Source of the DNA: Chrysopilus asiliformis
Taxonomy: Eukaryota > Arthropoda > Insecta > Diptera > Rhagionidae
Direction: 5' to 3'
Length of the DNA stretch: 64,000 nucleotides
Assembly (NCBI GenBank): GCA_964034945.1
Contig: OZ035962.1
Span: 106,278,034-106,342,033 of the forward strand
Shown piece by piece: positions 1 to 10,640 of this stretch. The notes under the pieces were generated by a model that had not been told where the DNA came from, did not search any database, and saw only the letters and a program-made list of their open reading frames with translations. Each line of letters starts with the position of its first letter. Position 1 is the first letter of the stretch. The translations under genes and the position numbers were made by a program.

Positions 1-1741
1 CAAGAGGTACACGGCAAGGGTCATTTGATGTCCAACAAAAGGGCTGCTCCCGTCTACTAGCTCTGACCTAGCGAAAAGCAAAAAAGCGAGGCGAAAAGTC
101 GTCAACAGGCAACCAACAGTCAGTGCGGGGAAAATCCTTCACACCATTTATCACCAGTCATTACCGCAGGACGACTAATGGAGAGGCATGTCACAGAGGA
201 TTTCCTGGATGACCCTTGACTCCTCATTGGACCGGTTATAAAGCGCATCAATCACAGAAGCTTCGTCTACATATCTGCAATGGATAAAAAATGAAGAATA
301 TACTTCTTTCAATCATTGCGTTTATCAGTTCCCCGCAAGTTCTCGCACAGTTGAAACGTTTAAAGTGTGTTGTAGGAAATTTGCGAGACCAGGCAAAAAC
401 CATCGATGCTCTCGGCGACCGGAATCTACCTGTTGAAATGGCAAACCACCCTCACTAGTTGGATGGAGGGTGGCAGAATCTGTACGCACCACTTTACATT
501 TTTTCATGCAACATTCGTGGGGGAATGAATACCAATCGATGGAGGACTGTGCAATTTCTGGTCTATACTCTGCGAAATTCACTTTTTGCACCCTCCGTAA
601 TGTCGTTTTCAAGGATTTTATGAAAGAAGTATTGGGTCGTTTTTGCCTGAGGCTTTTGTCTTTTTATTTCGGATTTACGATATTATTCGAAGACAATGTT
701 ACCAGTGGTTGCGACATATGCGATTTGCCATGTTTAGTCCTATTTAAGTACATTGTAGTGCAAGCAAGGATAGTAGTAATACGTATTAAGGGAGTTTAGC
801 GACAACCAAGGCAAGGATCGAAATTATGAGGGAGGGAATATTTTATACCATCAAGCCATCATAAACATGGCGAGTACTCCCACAGAAGCTATTTTCGCAA
901 AATGAAAATATTTGCCAAAATAAGAAATAACTGCCCTTCTGGTTGGTATTCAGGATACGGTATTATAGAGGGTGTAGTGTTATAGACATCAACATCGTTG
1001 GCGAATTGTTATCAAGGGGCGAGTTTTATAGGTAATGAATTTGTTATTTGTTGTGATTGCGATTGTGGGAATTTATTGAAGTCAAAAGGGCTGATATTCG
1101 GTTAAGTATCTCGAATTAGATCAAATTAGATGGATGTCGGTTACTGTGGGGAAATACGTTTGTTCGATTAAATTTATCAATTTAATAACATTGCTGTGTG
1201 GGAATTTTGTGGAATATGAAAATTTTATATGTATATTGCAAATTAATAAGCGATTTGGATCAAAAAACAGCAGAGAATTATTTAGAGAATTGAAAAAAAA
1301 ATTATCTTTGGATGAAATATTTTTTTTTGATAAAAAATTCCAATTTATTTATTTTTATAGAAAATTAAAATTTGTTTTGATCTCCTTTCAATAGAATTTG
1401 TTGTTTTGTTTATTTGTTACCGGAAAACTAGAATAGGGTTTCGTAAAATTCCAAAAGGAAGCGAACATCTTCTTGATTTTATCACTTTTTAACAGACTTC
1501 CAAAAAGGAAAAGGTTCTCAATTCGACTCGTATATATTTTTTTTTGTACGTTCACACGAAACTTTTTACTCGATCGACCGATTTTGAAGGTTGTGGAGAA
1601 AGTTCCTAATTGGTGCCACTGTAAGTTTCCTCCCGTTGCGCTATTTTCTCATACCCCTCCCCCTCTAGATTCTACATCGTATGAGATATCGATTTGAAAT
1701 TTTTTGGGTTGTATTCAATACAGCAACAGGAACGTTCTTTT
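1..1741. other. No gene recognised; spacer
   Basis: The first 1.1 kb is mid-GC and the rest is AT-rich. The longest open frame (470-799, plus strand) has an opposite-strand shadow, no recognisable domain and no flanking splice or promoter context, so I do not call it a gene. Around 1555-1640 a few words such as CGATCGACCGATTTTGAAGG resemble the 'CGACCGATT' wording of the dispersed repeats seen later in the window, suggesting an old repeat fragment. Confidence 0.6.
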
Positions 1742-1880
1742 ATATATAGAGTGTGAAGGGAAAGGTGGTAGGGAGTAGAGGGCACGGGACGAAGAAGGTA
1801 AAATGGTGAAAGAGGGGAATTGGATGGGCCGGTGAAGGGAAAGGGGACGAGGGCGTGGGAGTGAAAGGAGAGACAGGAAT
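1742..1880. repeat. Purine-rich tract (G/A on plus strand)
   Basis: About 140 bp are strongly biased to G and A on the plus strand, with many GGGAAAGG, GAAGGGAAAGG and AGAGGGG words. Such asymmetric purine tracts can form triplex or G-rich structures. No gene is evident. It is directly followed by a TTTCC/AAAA-type simple repeat. Confidence 0.6.
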
Positions 1881-1895
1881 TGTACTACTCGCCCC

Positions 1896-1990
1896 ACTTG
1901 CCAAAAATTCCCCAAAAAAATTTCCAAAAGTTTCCTAAAAGATTTCCAAAAAAAAATTTCCAAAATTTTTCTCGAAAAATTCTAAAAAAA
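1896..1990. repeat. Degenerate TTTCCAAAA-type tandem repeat
   Basis: The core TTTCCAAAA recurs every 13-18 bp with variable A-run length, and the tract decays into CTCGAAAAATTC and AAAACCCAAAA words. It is simple-sequence DNA. The minus-strand open frame across it is a by-product of this repetition. Confidence 0.6.
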
Positions 1991-4900
1991 ACCCAAAAAA
2001 AAGTTCCTCTTAATTTTTTTAAATTCTATTTACTCTCTCCTTTCTCCACAATACATTAGGCTAATTTTCAGAATCGCGCCCAAAATTCTCGCAGATTCTA
2101 TGACTTTGCGGTTCTGGCGACCTCTTGTGTTACTGGAGTTGATAAAATATGATTTAATTTCTACTAATTATGATATTTTTTTCATTTGTGGTGTTAATAA
2201 TTGATTAAAAATTGATTTTATGTTAAAACGCAATGTGTTTTAATAAAATTATTTCGAAAAAAACGCTTTTAATCCAACAACGTATACTTGTCACTATCAT
2301 TATTCTTAATATTCCCTAGGTTTTGGGCGTTGCCTAAATTTTATTATAAATTGAATCGAAAACATAAATATAATTGGAAAAACGAGGATTAAACAAAAAC
2401 TGAACAACGCATTTTGTTACTTAAGGGGATTTTAAAATTCACACTCCTGAATTTTAAAATTTCTTCAAGTAACCAAACTTTTACGTTTCGCCATCATCAT
2501 CATCATCATTTTCATTAGAATTTCGTAATCAGTCTAGTGTCTTTTACTTACAAAAATTCGTTGACAAGCGACCAAACGCAGAGTACTAAAAAGAATATGG
2601 AAACAATAGAAAGATTTAATACAAAAAAAGTGAATAAATGGAAAGAAACCCCTTGAAAATGTCTCTGTATGTAGTAATAATAATCTAACATACACGTATG
2701 TATAATGAATATGCAAATGTATTTCTCAAGATTTAAAAAAAAAATCTCTCGTTACATATAAAAAGCCTAATCACTAGGCAACCCTCCCTAATTTTAATGT
2801 TTATCAAAACTGATACGAATGTACTCCCATACTCGCATGTAGAAATCTACGATTGTATAAATATCAGAGGGAAAATGGAAAAATCGACTGTTACAACAGA
2901 GCGATAGGAAAAGCGATAGCGTGCGATGTTTGTATCATCATCATCATCACCCAAGAAATATCTTCAAGTAAAATTATAGAGTATAGAGTAGTTGCTTGGT
3001 ATATGGGACTGTTATTTACATGTTGACGTTGTCATATATAGACACCAACACTGACTTAGTATTATTGTAAAAAATTTCAACCCTTCATCCCTTCGTAATC
3101 ATTCTGAGTGTGGATGGAACGGGAATGAATCGGAAAAGAAATGAAAGAAAATGATAATGAAAGAAAAGGAAAAACCACCCCCTGATTTTTAGTCCACTCA
3201 TTATGAAACCGTAGAGATACATCTTTCATGTATTCCATATACGAGTATACATCGACAAAAGTCCATCATTTTCTCCAAGTTTCTTTCGCATCCCCAAGGA
3301 ATTTCCATTTCTTAGGAAGGATGGATGGGTGTAAAAAAGCTGATAGAATAAGTACAGAATACGGTGTAGAATTTACAGCTAACGGGCTTTTTAATCACAT
3401 GTACAACAATGTTTATATATGAGAAACGCACAAACTTTCCTTCATACAAAAACTTGTATTTTTCACATCGCATCTCTTTCTCCGTCTAACAAACTCGTTC
3501 AAACGTTTGCAAAATTCTTATTTAAAATTTTATCCAACGATCCAAACCGGCCTTCGAAAGCCCCATCCTCCGACACTTCACACTACATTCGATTCCATTC
3601 CGACGTTATTTCTTGCTAACGGTCTTTTTCTTCGCCTTTTAAAGCTTACCACCCCTTTTAGCCGATTCATTCCCAAAAAAAAAACACTATATAGCCATAG
3701 TCTCATTTGGTAGCGATTCCTTTTGTCCACCACCTATCCATCCATCCAGCCACCCATCCTGTTCAAACGTCAAAGTTTTCCTTTCTTTGGCGAAAACCCA
3801 AGAAGAAAACGATGTACCGTAGAAAAATTCTCATTGAGCCGAGAGTATATGCAAGGAGCCGCGATTCCCGAGATGCTGCTGCTGTTGCTGAAATGAAAAA
3901 AAGGCTACAGGAATTAAGACCGATCCCCAGGAAAAAACAACAAAACGACCGATGAAGGAAATTTTTCACATCTCAAAACAGGGTAGTTGATGGCATTCTA
4001 AACACCATTGCCCAGTCTAAAAGTTTTGAACCCGTCGACCGAGTTTTTTTTAAAGAGTCGTGAATGGGTGGCTGGCAACTAGAGACTGAAAGATCTAAAG
4101 TGATCTGATAGACGAAATGCTTGTGAAGGAGATGGGGAGGGGTAGGGGGACGGGAGGTGTGTGTAGATGGAGTGAGGCGGGTACCATCAGGCGTTGGGTG
4201 GCGATAATAAGACTTGAACGACTGGAATGAGTCGCGGGTGTTGCTTCAGGGCTGAAAGGGTGGCCTAGATTTAAATGAACACGCCAAACTAAGAAAAACA
4301 GTCAGTCCTGGAAATGAGTGCGCATACATTTGCACGTATTTCGACGAGGACTACAGAACCCGTGGATGCCACATCAATGTGGACATCAGTCATCCCAGCA
4401 ACACAATAATACAAATGTATTCTGCTCCTTCTTCTCTCTTTTTCGTCCTCCTCATCTACTACACATACGCTCAAATATTTAAAATTCCAAAATGAATTCG
4501 CGTGTTTTTTGTGGACGTTGCTTTTCATTCCTCCTCAAGAATTCATATGCTGCCTTAGGATAGGTAGGGTTGTTGTTATATCCACAATAATATCTTTGCC
4601 GGATGGCGAGAAGCGGCAACGTTCGTTACTTACCGCCTTCCGTTACCGTTGCCGTTGCCGTTGCTGTAACCGTTATCGTTGCTGTCGCGTACACCTCAAA
4701 CCGCGAAAGATGGAATGTTTGGATACGGACGAGGTAGTGCGGAGTAGCGAACAGGTCTCCCATTCCGATGAATTTGGACACCCCTAAATACTATCCACCA
4801 TCAAGCATAGCCAGCCAGCATTCATTTATCCTGCCGATGTCTACGGAACTTGGTTTCGGGGCAACAACATTGTCCTTTCTGACGTTAATTTTTATTAGAT

Positions 4901-5815
4901 GTAAATGTGAATTGTGTCGGCCATGGCACAGTATGCGTGAATATTGCTTATATTTATTCTGCCACGTAAGACAAGATGAAGGGGGTGTGCTGTTGGGCTT
5001 AAAAATAACTCGAAAGAAAATTTTAAGTGGATTTTGTTTTTCGAGTGTAATTCTTTTCACTTCGTAGAGTTGGGGTCGAAGTTGCTTTCCTTTCCTGTCC
5101 TTTTCTATATTTTCGTAACGCAAACCATGATCAGGGGGAAACTGGGTGAAGGCAGCATAAAGGACGGAGACCCTCCAGAGCATTGCAAGCAACACATTTT
5201 TTTCGGATGTGAACGGGATAGCAGAAATTGCCCACCATTGAGTTTATCTGTTTCGGCGAATGGAGGTTTATTGAATTTTTCCACATTATCCATCTACGCT
5301 CGTATACAGAAATATGGGTTGGTGTCAAAACCTTCACAAGTTGAATTTAAATTGAAAAATTTTATTATTAAAACTCAATGAGTTTTTAGCGAAAATTTTA
5401 AATACACGAGCGTTGTTCATATTGATTGGTTTACGGGGAAAATAATATTGCAAAAGGGTGGGGTTAATTAAGGAAATAAATATATCACTTGCACGGATTT
5501 AAATCTTTCTACACAGATTTCAAATTAGCGAAATTATTTTCCAAATTTCAGATAGAAAAAACTGAACAATTCTCATTACACAAATGTGCTGGTGTTACGA
5601 CATCTGCAGATGGGGGGTTAAAAAAAACCTTACAAAAGTAATCGTACCCATGGAAAACCTATATTAACCTGGGAAGCGATATAAATTTCGTTTAATAAAG
5701 CGAGTGGAAAAAAGAAGCGTTACTTACCTTTCTATTACTCCTCAAATTAGCCGGATTCTACACTCAAAGAAAAACATAACAAAAGCTATAATTGCCAATC
5801 TGGCAATCATTGGAG
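1991..5815. other. No gene recognised; mid-GC spacer with microsatellites
   Basis: Contains (ATC)n at about 2492-2510 and 2934-2949, and a six-base-period CCGTTR repeat at about 4639-4686. The open frame at 3707-3955 ends in a charged stretch (MYRRKILIEPRVYARSRDSR and on) but has an overlapping opposite-strand frame and no recognisable domain. The opposed ORFs around 4768-5381 are on both strands and look like chance. Typical of intergenic or intronic fly DNA. Confidence 0.5.
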
Positions 5816-6356
5816 ACCCGTATGGTGATATTCGTATCAAAATTCGAACAGTTGTACCAAAATTCCACTTTGAAGTCAAACTTTCAAATAAGATTTTTTT
5901 AAATGTATTCCAATCGGATTTTGATGTATGGGAGTTTTATGTAGAATCATATCCTTCTTGCACTTTTTTGATAAGATGCACCGTTTTTGAGATATTCACA
6001 AAAACCGTTTTCGTTCGTATGGGGGGTACCCCCCCTAATGGTCCATTTTTGCCCATTAACGAACTTAGCCTCGCATTTTACGAAAAACGGATCTGCGCAA
6101 AATTTCAAGTCTCTAGCTCAATCCGTGCGCCCGCAATCCGCGCCACAGACAGACGGACAGACAGACGGACAGACAGACAGACGGACAGACAGACAGACGG
6201 ACAGACAGACAGACGGACGGACGGACATGCAAAATTCAACTTTTTTTTATCATTCTAAACACACTGGTGTAATTCATTTTTATGTGTGATGACGGGATCT
6301 TGGCGTTACAAACGGTAAGGCAAAGTTAATATACCCTTTGGTTTCACCATACGGGT
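5816..6356 (+). mobile_element. TIR-bounded repeat family A, copy 1, with internal GACA/GACG tract
   Basis: The copy begins ACCCGTATGGTGA and ends TCACCATACGGGT, a 13-bp inverted end. The same two ends bound the inverted copy at 33008-33524, so these look like true element boundaries. The interior has a conserved core (ATCGGATTTTGATGTATGGG, then a GCACCGTTTTTGAGATATT-like block), a CCATTTTTGCCCATTAACGA block, and the tetranucleotide tract. The long plus frame across it (5704-6258) merely translates the repeat (Asp-Arg-Gln-Thr from GACA) and is not a gene. No transposase is visible, so it is non-autonomous. Other GACA-tailed insect repeats are LINE/SINE-like, but the inverted ends favour a DNA-type element. 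Confidence 0.7.
6145..6227 (+). repeat. GACA/GACG tetranucleotide microsatellite
   Basis: About 20 tandem units mixing CAGA and CGGA, lying inside repeat family A between its conserved left and right blocks. The inverted copy near 33110-33170 has the same mixed TCCG/TCTG units, so the microsatellite is part of the mobile unit. Confidence 0.9.
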
Positions 6357-7046
6357 ATAAATATCTGAACAGTTCCGGCTATTGCACGATTTAATTGTAA
6401 AAGCTCCCCCAAACGAGAAACCTTGTTTCAACATTGTTTTCAACCTGTTTTTCAGCTTTTGCTATAGACCCTACAACATGGTCGCCAACATCAGGCTGCC
6501 GAGTATTCAAGGTTTTCCAAGTTTTTTGATCTCAGCCCAACCATATTTCCAACATAACATCAACCACCAACATGTCCTCAAACTTTCAACATCGACTTCA
6601 ACACGGCAAATTGACAACCATGTTGGCTTAAGACTTTGTCGGTGTATGACTTATTGTCGAATCTTAACGAATCTTAGCAACTTAAGCCCAACCGCCCAAC
6701 TGAAATGATATAAGTCCAAAAAATCTAGGATTTAAATAGACTAAAGGTATTATACCACATAAGTTCAAATGGTTTGAAAATTGTGAAAATGAATAAAAAA
6801 AGATACATATATCAGTGGGACAGAGAAAGTGCAATTAACATAAAAACTGCAAGAAAGGTCGTGCAGAGCAAGATGTATTATACTTCCTTTGCTTGTACAA
6901 TTGAATCAAAAAGTTATATCGTTAAATTTCAATACCAAATCAACTTGAGTGTGATAGAGCTTTAAGACTAGTTAATTTTCTCATTAAAATTTTTGATAAA
7001 ATGAAAACTTTTGAAATTTTAAAATTAGTCCGAATAGTCTAAACAT
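6357..7046. other. No gene recognised
   Basis: AT-rich spacer. The short open frames at 6382-6708 and 6774-6965 have no recognisable domain, signal peptide or splice context. Confidence 0.55.
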
Positions 7047-7286
7047 CAGGGCCCGTATTCTAGAACTCTTACCGAGTCAAATCTCTACCGAGTGGTACAA
7101 AAAGCGATTCTTGAACTCGGAAACGAGCGATCTCTCTCAAAAGATAGTTTCAGATTCATCACTCGGCAGGCTAAACGTCACCGAGTATTTACTTGCAAGA
7201 AATCGCTCGTTTCCGAGTTCAAGAATCGCTTTTTGTACCACTCGATAGAGATTTGACTCGGTACGAGTTCTAGAATAAGGTCCCAG
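7047..7286. mobile_element. Fold-back MITE, hAT-like ends (CAGGG)
   Basis: About 85-bp arms (7047-7131 and 7202-7286) are inverted copies. The left starts CAGGGCCCGTATTCTAGAAC and the right ends TTCTAGAATAAGGTCCCAG. The inner arm includes AGTGGTACAAAAAGCGATTC and its complement. Arms differ at several positions and the loop is about 70 bp. CAGGG termini are typical of hAT elements, but I see no clean 8-bp target duplication (flanks ctaaacat and gctatttt), so the superfamily is tentative. Confidence 0.75.
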
Positions 7287-9167
7287 GCTATTTTAGACTT
7301 TTTGGTTAAAACTTTAAAGTTTTATTTTTAGCTTTCGAATTAGTCCTAAATGATCTGATTTTCACACGAAAAAGATTTTCAGAGTTTTAAACCAAGGAAA
7401 ATTACTAAAATTGACTATACAAAACTATTTTTGAAAAACCCTGATGAATATTCCAGGTAGAAACTTGAATTGCAGCACCGACTGTGAAATATAGGCCCAA
7501 AGTAACATTTAATTAAAAAAGGATCTTACGGATTACAATTTCATATCTAAAAAAAAACTTATGAGTAAATCTAGTAATATACTCGAAATATTTCCATGAC
7601 CATGCACGAATATGAATCTAAATGTAGTTGTATATAATATGCACGAAAAGTTGTATTAAAAGAGGATCGTGATCGGATTGCACGCCCTTTTCGATATCGT
7701 TTCTTGATTACCCGCCAACGTTAGCAATTAAATGCAACTAAACAAATACGTCGGTTCGAAGTCATAAAAATTGTCAGAAATATTACAAATTTGAAGTATG
7801 TGCGATAAACAAATTATAAATGTTGTATGATGGGTAGCCACTATAACCTGAAAATGCTATTCTTGCGCAATCGTAGTTTGATGGTCTCCCGTTCTCTCTC
7901 TGGATTGCAAGAACTTCTTAAGGCGCGAGTTGTCAAATCGGACGATGGGAAATTGATAAAAGACAGAAATCGTGATTAGTTCATCAGGCATGCAGGGTGA
8001 AAAAGGGGCAGATGTAGTAAATGAATTCATTCCTGCTTCAATCCTGTTGATATGAGTATATGTGAGTGCTGTTGTAGTCTTGTTGAAATGAAACTATAAA
8101 ATCGTAGAGCTATACCAATCCATGCCATTGTGATCATAATTCGCATTCTGATCGCTAAGATCTATGCGATTACATTCATCTTCAGGGTGGCTAAGACGTG
8201 TTATATGATAAATGTGAGCAATATCAAATACTTGTATAGTAACCGCGGGCTTATCTCAATAAACTGCCAAGATATGCTCGTATGTTACAACGAAATCAAT
8301 TTTCTGCAGCCAATAAAGGTTCAATCCGATTTTGCCCCCAATTGATCGAGATATGCACGTTTTACATTATCCGACATTACTTCAGAGGAGATTTCAATTT
8401 GTCCCCCACCTGGCCTTTCACGTGGCCACACTAGAATAATATTTATATGTAGATTCTTTACCTTAAATTTTTTTCCTGTTTGTCTTTACCTGAGCAGCAA
8501 TTGTAAAACACTTCATCATATCCTCAACACAATGAATTCACAGCATATTCCTGGTATAGTTAAGTGAACTTCCTGAATTTATTGCGTCCCAGAAATGCGT
8601 TCGTATCAAATTATAACTGAATGGAAAGTAATCAAGGAATTCACCGCAAAGTTGACACATCAAGCGAGAGCTCCCTGAATTGATGCTATTCCCGCGAGTA
8701 AAACACATCATCATTCATTATGAGTTCGCTTTCTCGTGGGTTGCTGATCATGCGAGTGAAGGTGCGCGAATCATTTAATTCTTTAACCGCAGTGCAAACA
8801 TGTTTACACCACCACGGGCAATATACGATCATTTGGCAAGATCACTTCATTTACAGATGATCGTCAGACCTTTTTTGATCGATTAACAGCCTGGATCCAA
8901 AAAGCCGCGATCAATGAACGATCGATGAACATTTCGCGGTTAAAAGTTTTAATTAAATTCCCAACCTCGTATGTTGCTACAAATGACATCTCAATCACAA
9001 TAATTTCCTTACAGCCAATATACTTTATTTACGATCAGATTTTCTTAATTAAAAATTTGTTTCATTAACTTTCATTAGTACCAAATAAATATTTTTGATG
9101 TTCAATATATGACCATCTATTGTATTTGATGCAATTTTATTTCATGTTTGCAATCTCTTCACATATA

Positions 9168-9413
9168 TGAGGCGTTAAAAGCTAGAGTGGACCAACCCAC
9201 ATAATCGAGTTTTTGAAGCTTTTCCACTCTGTACTATTATTGACTGAAAATTTTTGGAAAAAAAAATCTATGGACTTTATTACTCCATGTTGAAACGTTT
9301 TTTGGTGCATCCAAACATTCTTGTCTAAAAACTCACTCGCAATAGTGATTCAAACACAAAAAAATTCACGATTTCGACATGTGGGTTGGTCCACTCTAGC
9401 TTTTAACGCCTCA
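9168..9413. mobile_element. TA-flanked MITE with 35-bp perfect TIRs
   Basis: The element starts TGAGGCGTTAAAAGCTAGAG and ends CTCTAGCTTTTAACGCCTCA. The arms 9168-9202 and 9379-9413 are exact inverted copies. A TA dinucleotide flanks each side (9166-9167 and 9414-9415), fitting a Tc1/mariner-type duplication. The 176-bp interior has no coding capacity. Identical arms suggest a fairly recent insertion or a selected hairpin. Confidence 0.85.
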
Positions 9414-10384
9414 TATTACCTTTATCATAACGAGAATAATCGATATCAAGAATGCACATTTTTGGGCCCATTCTTCGTGTGGTTTAACTCTTGTAGAAAT
9501 AAAAATATATGTGTGCCCGATAAAAATTAAAACCATCTTCTTTCGATGACCAAAAATCCAAAAACTTTTTTTTGAAGATCTAAAATTGGGGGCCCTATCC
9601 CTAAAACGCAGCCAAATCGCGGTCGTATTCTGCTTTTAACAACGGATTTTGTAAAAAGTCAGAAAAAACCAAACACTTTTACTGGGCTGAAAAAAGAGAC
9701 ACATATTAGCTAACATAGAGTCGCCTACATGATATTATTTTTCAAACATAATCTTTAGGAACAGAGAAAAATAATTATTCACAAATTGTGTTTTAAACTA
9801 TATTTCAAGCAATTTTTATTAAACTTCACATATAAAGAAATTACATTCGATTTGGTAACATTTCGATATTCAAAGAAGTACAAAAAGTTATCCACACTTG
9901 AAAACTGAACCACAATTGTCCAAAATCAATTTTATGCTCAGTTGAATAATGGATACATGAAATTATTCTATGATTGTACAAGCACTGATTGTCCGTTTTT
10001 ATTATTGCAATTAATATTCAAAACATATTAAGTGTGTAAAAGAGTCTGTCATGAAAGACGTCCAACAGAGAAAGTTTTTCAAAACATGTTGTATTTAGTC
10101 ATTCTGCCTGCCTTAACATTTTATCCTGTTAACTTCGTCGATCTACAATTCATTTCTCTAAATTTCAAACAACGTATAGGAAAATATAAACATGCGTGAG
10201 GGAGGATTACTTGGAAGAAAATTATTTCTAGACTAGAATGTGTTTTATGGATACTCGAATTAACAAAAAAAAATACTGTGATATTTTTCTGCGGAGTGCT
10301 GTAAATAAGAACATAAGAAAAGCTACAACTGCCAGGAGCCAATCGTCGAATACTCAATATGAAGACGGGTAAAATTGTTATTTA

Positions 10385-10640
10385 GAAAATCCATTTGTGT
10401 GGAAGAAGGGAGAAGGAGTGGTCCGTTTGGATATTAATGTATGGAATGGTTATGTAGAATTACATTCTAAACACATTTCGTGTTGATAAATTTCTCAATA
10501 CGATGCACAGTTTTCGAGAAAATAGGGAAAATGAATTCCATTTGTATGGGGCAAGAGAGAAGGAGTGGTTCCACTGGATTTTGATGTATGAATGAGTTAT
10601 GTCAAATCCTATTCTAAAACACGAAACTGTTGCGTTTATA
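10385..10640 (+). repeat. Two diverged tandem copies of the family A core
   Basis: Two successive units of about 130 bp share: CCATTTGTRTGG, an AGAGAAGGAGTGGT-like block, TGATGTATG-like wording, GTTATGT, and TTCTAAAACAC-like wording. The wording corresponds to the core of repeat family A but lacks the inverted ends and the GACA tract, so these are old internal fragments. Confidence 0.5.

Noticed and set aside
4791..5195. 134-codon minus-strand frame
   Set aside because: Overlapped by frames on the other strand, no domain, no signal and no splice context.
5704..6258. 184-codon plus-strand frame, the longest in the window
   Set aside because: It runs through repeat family A and ends in translated GACA microsatellite; the frame is a by-product of the repeat.
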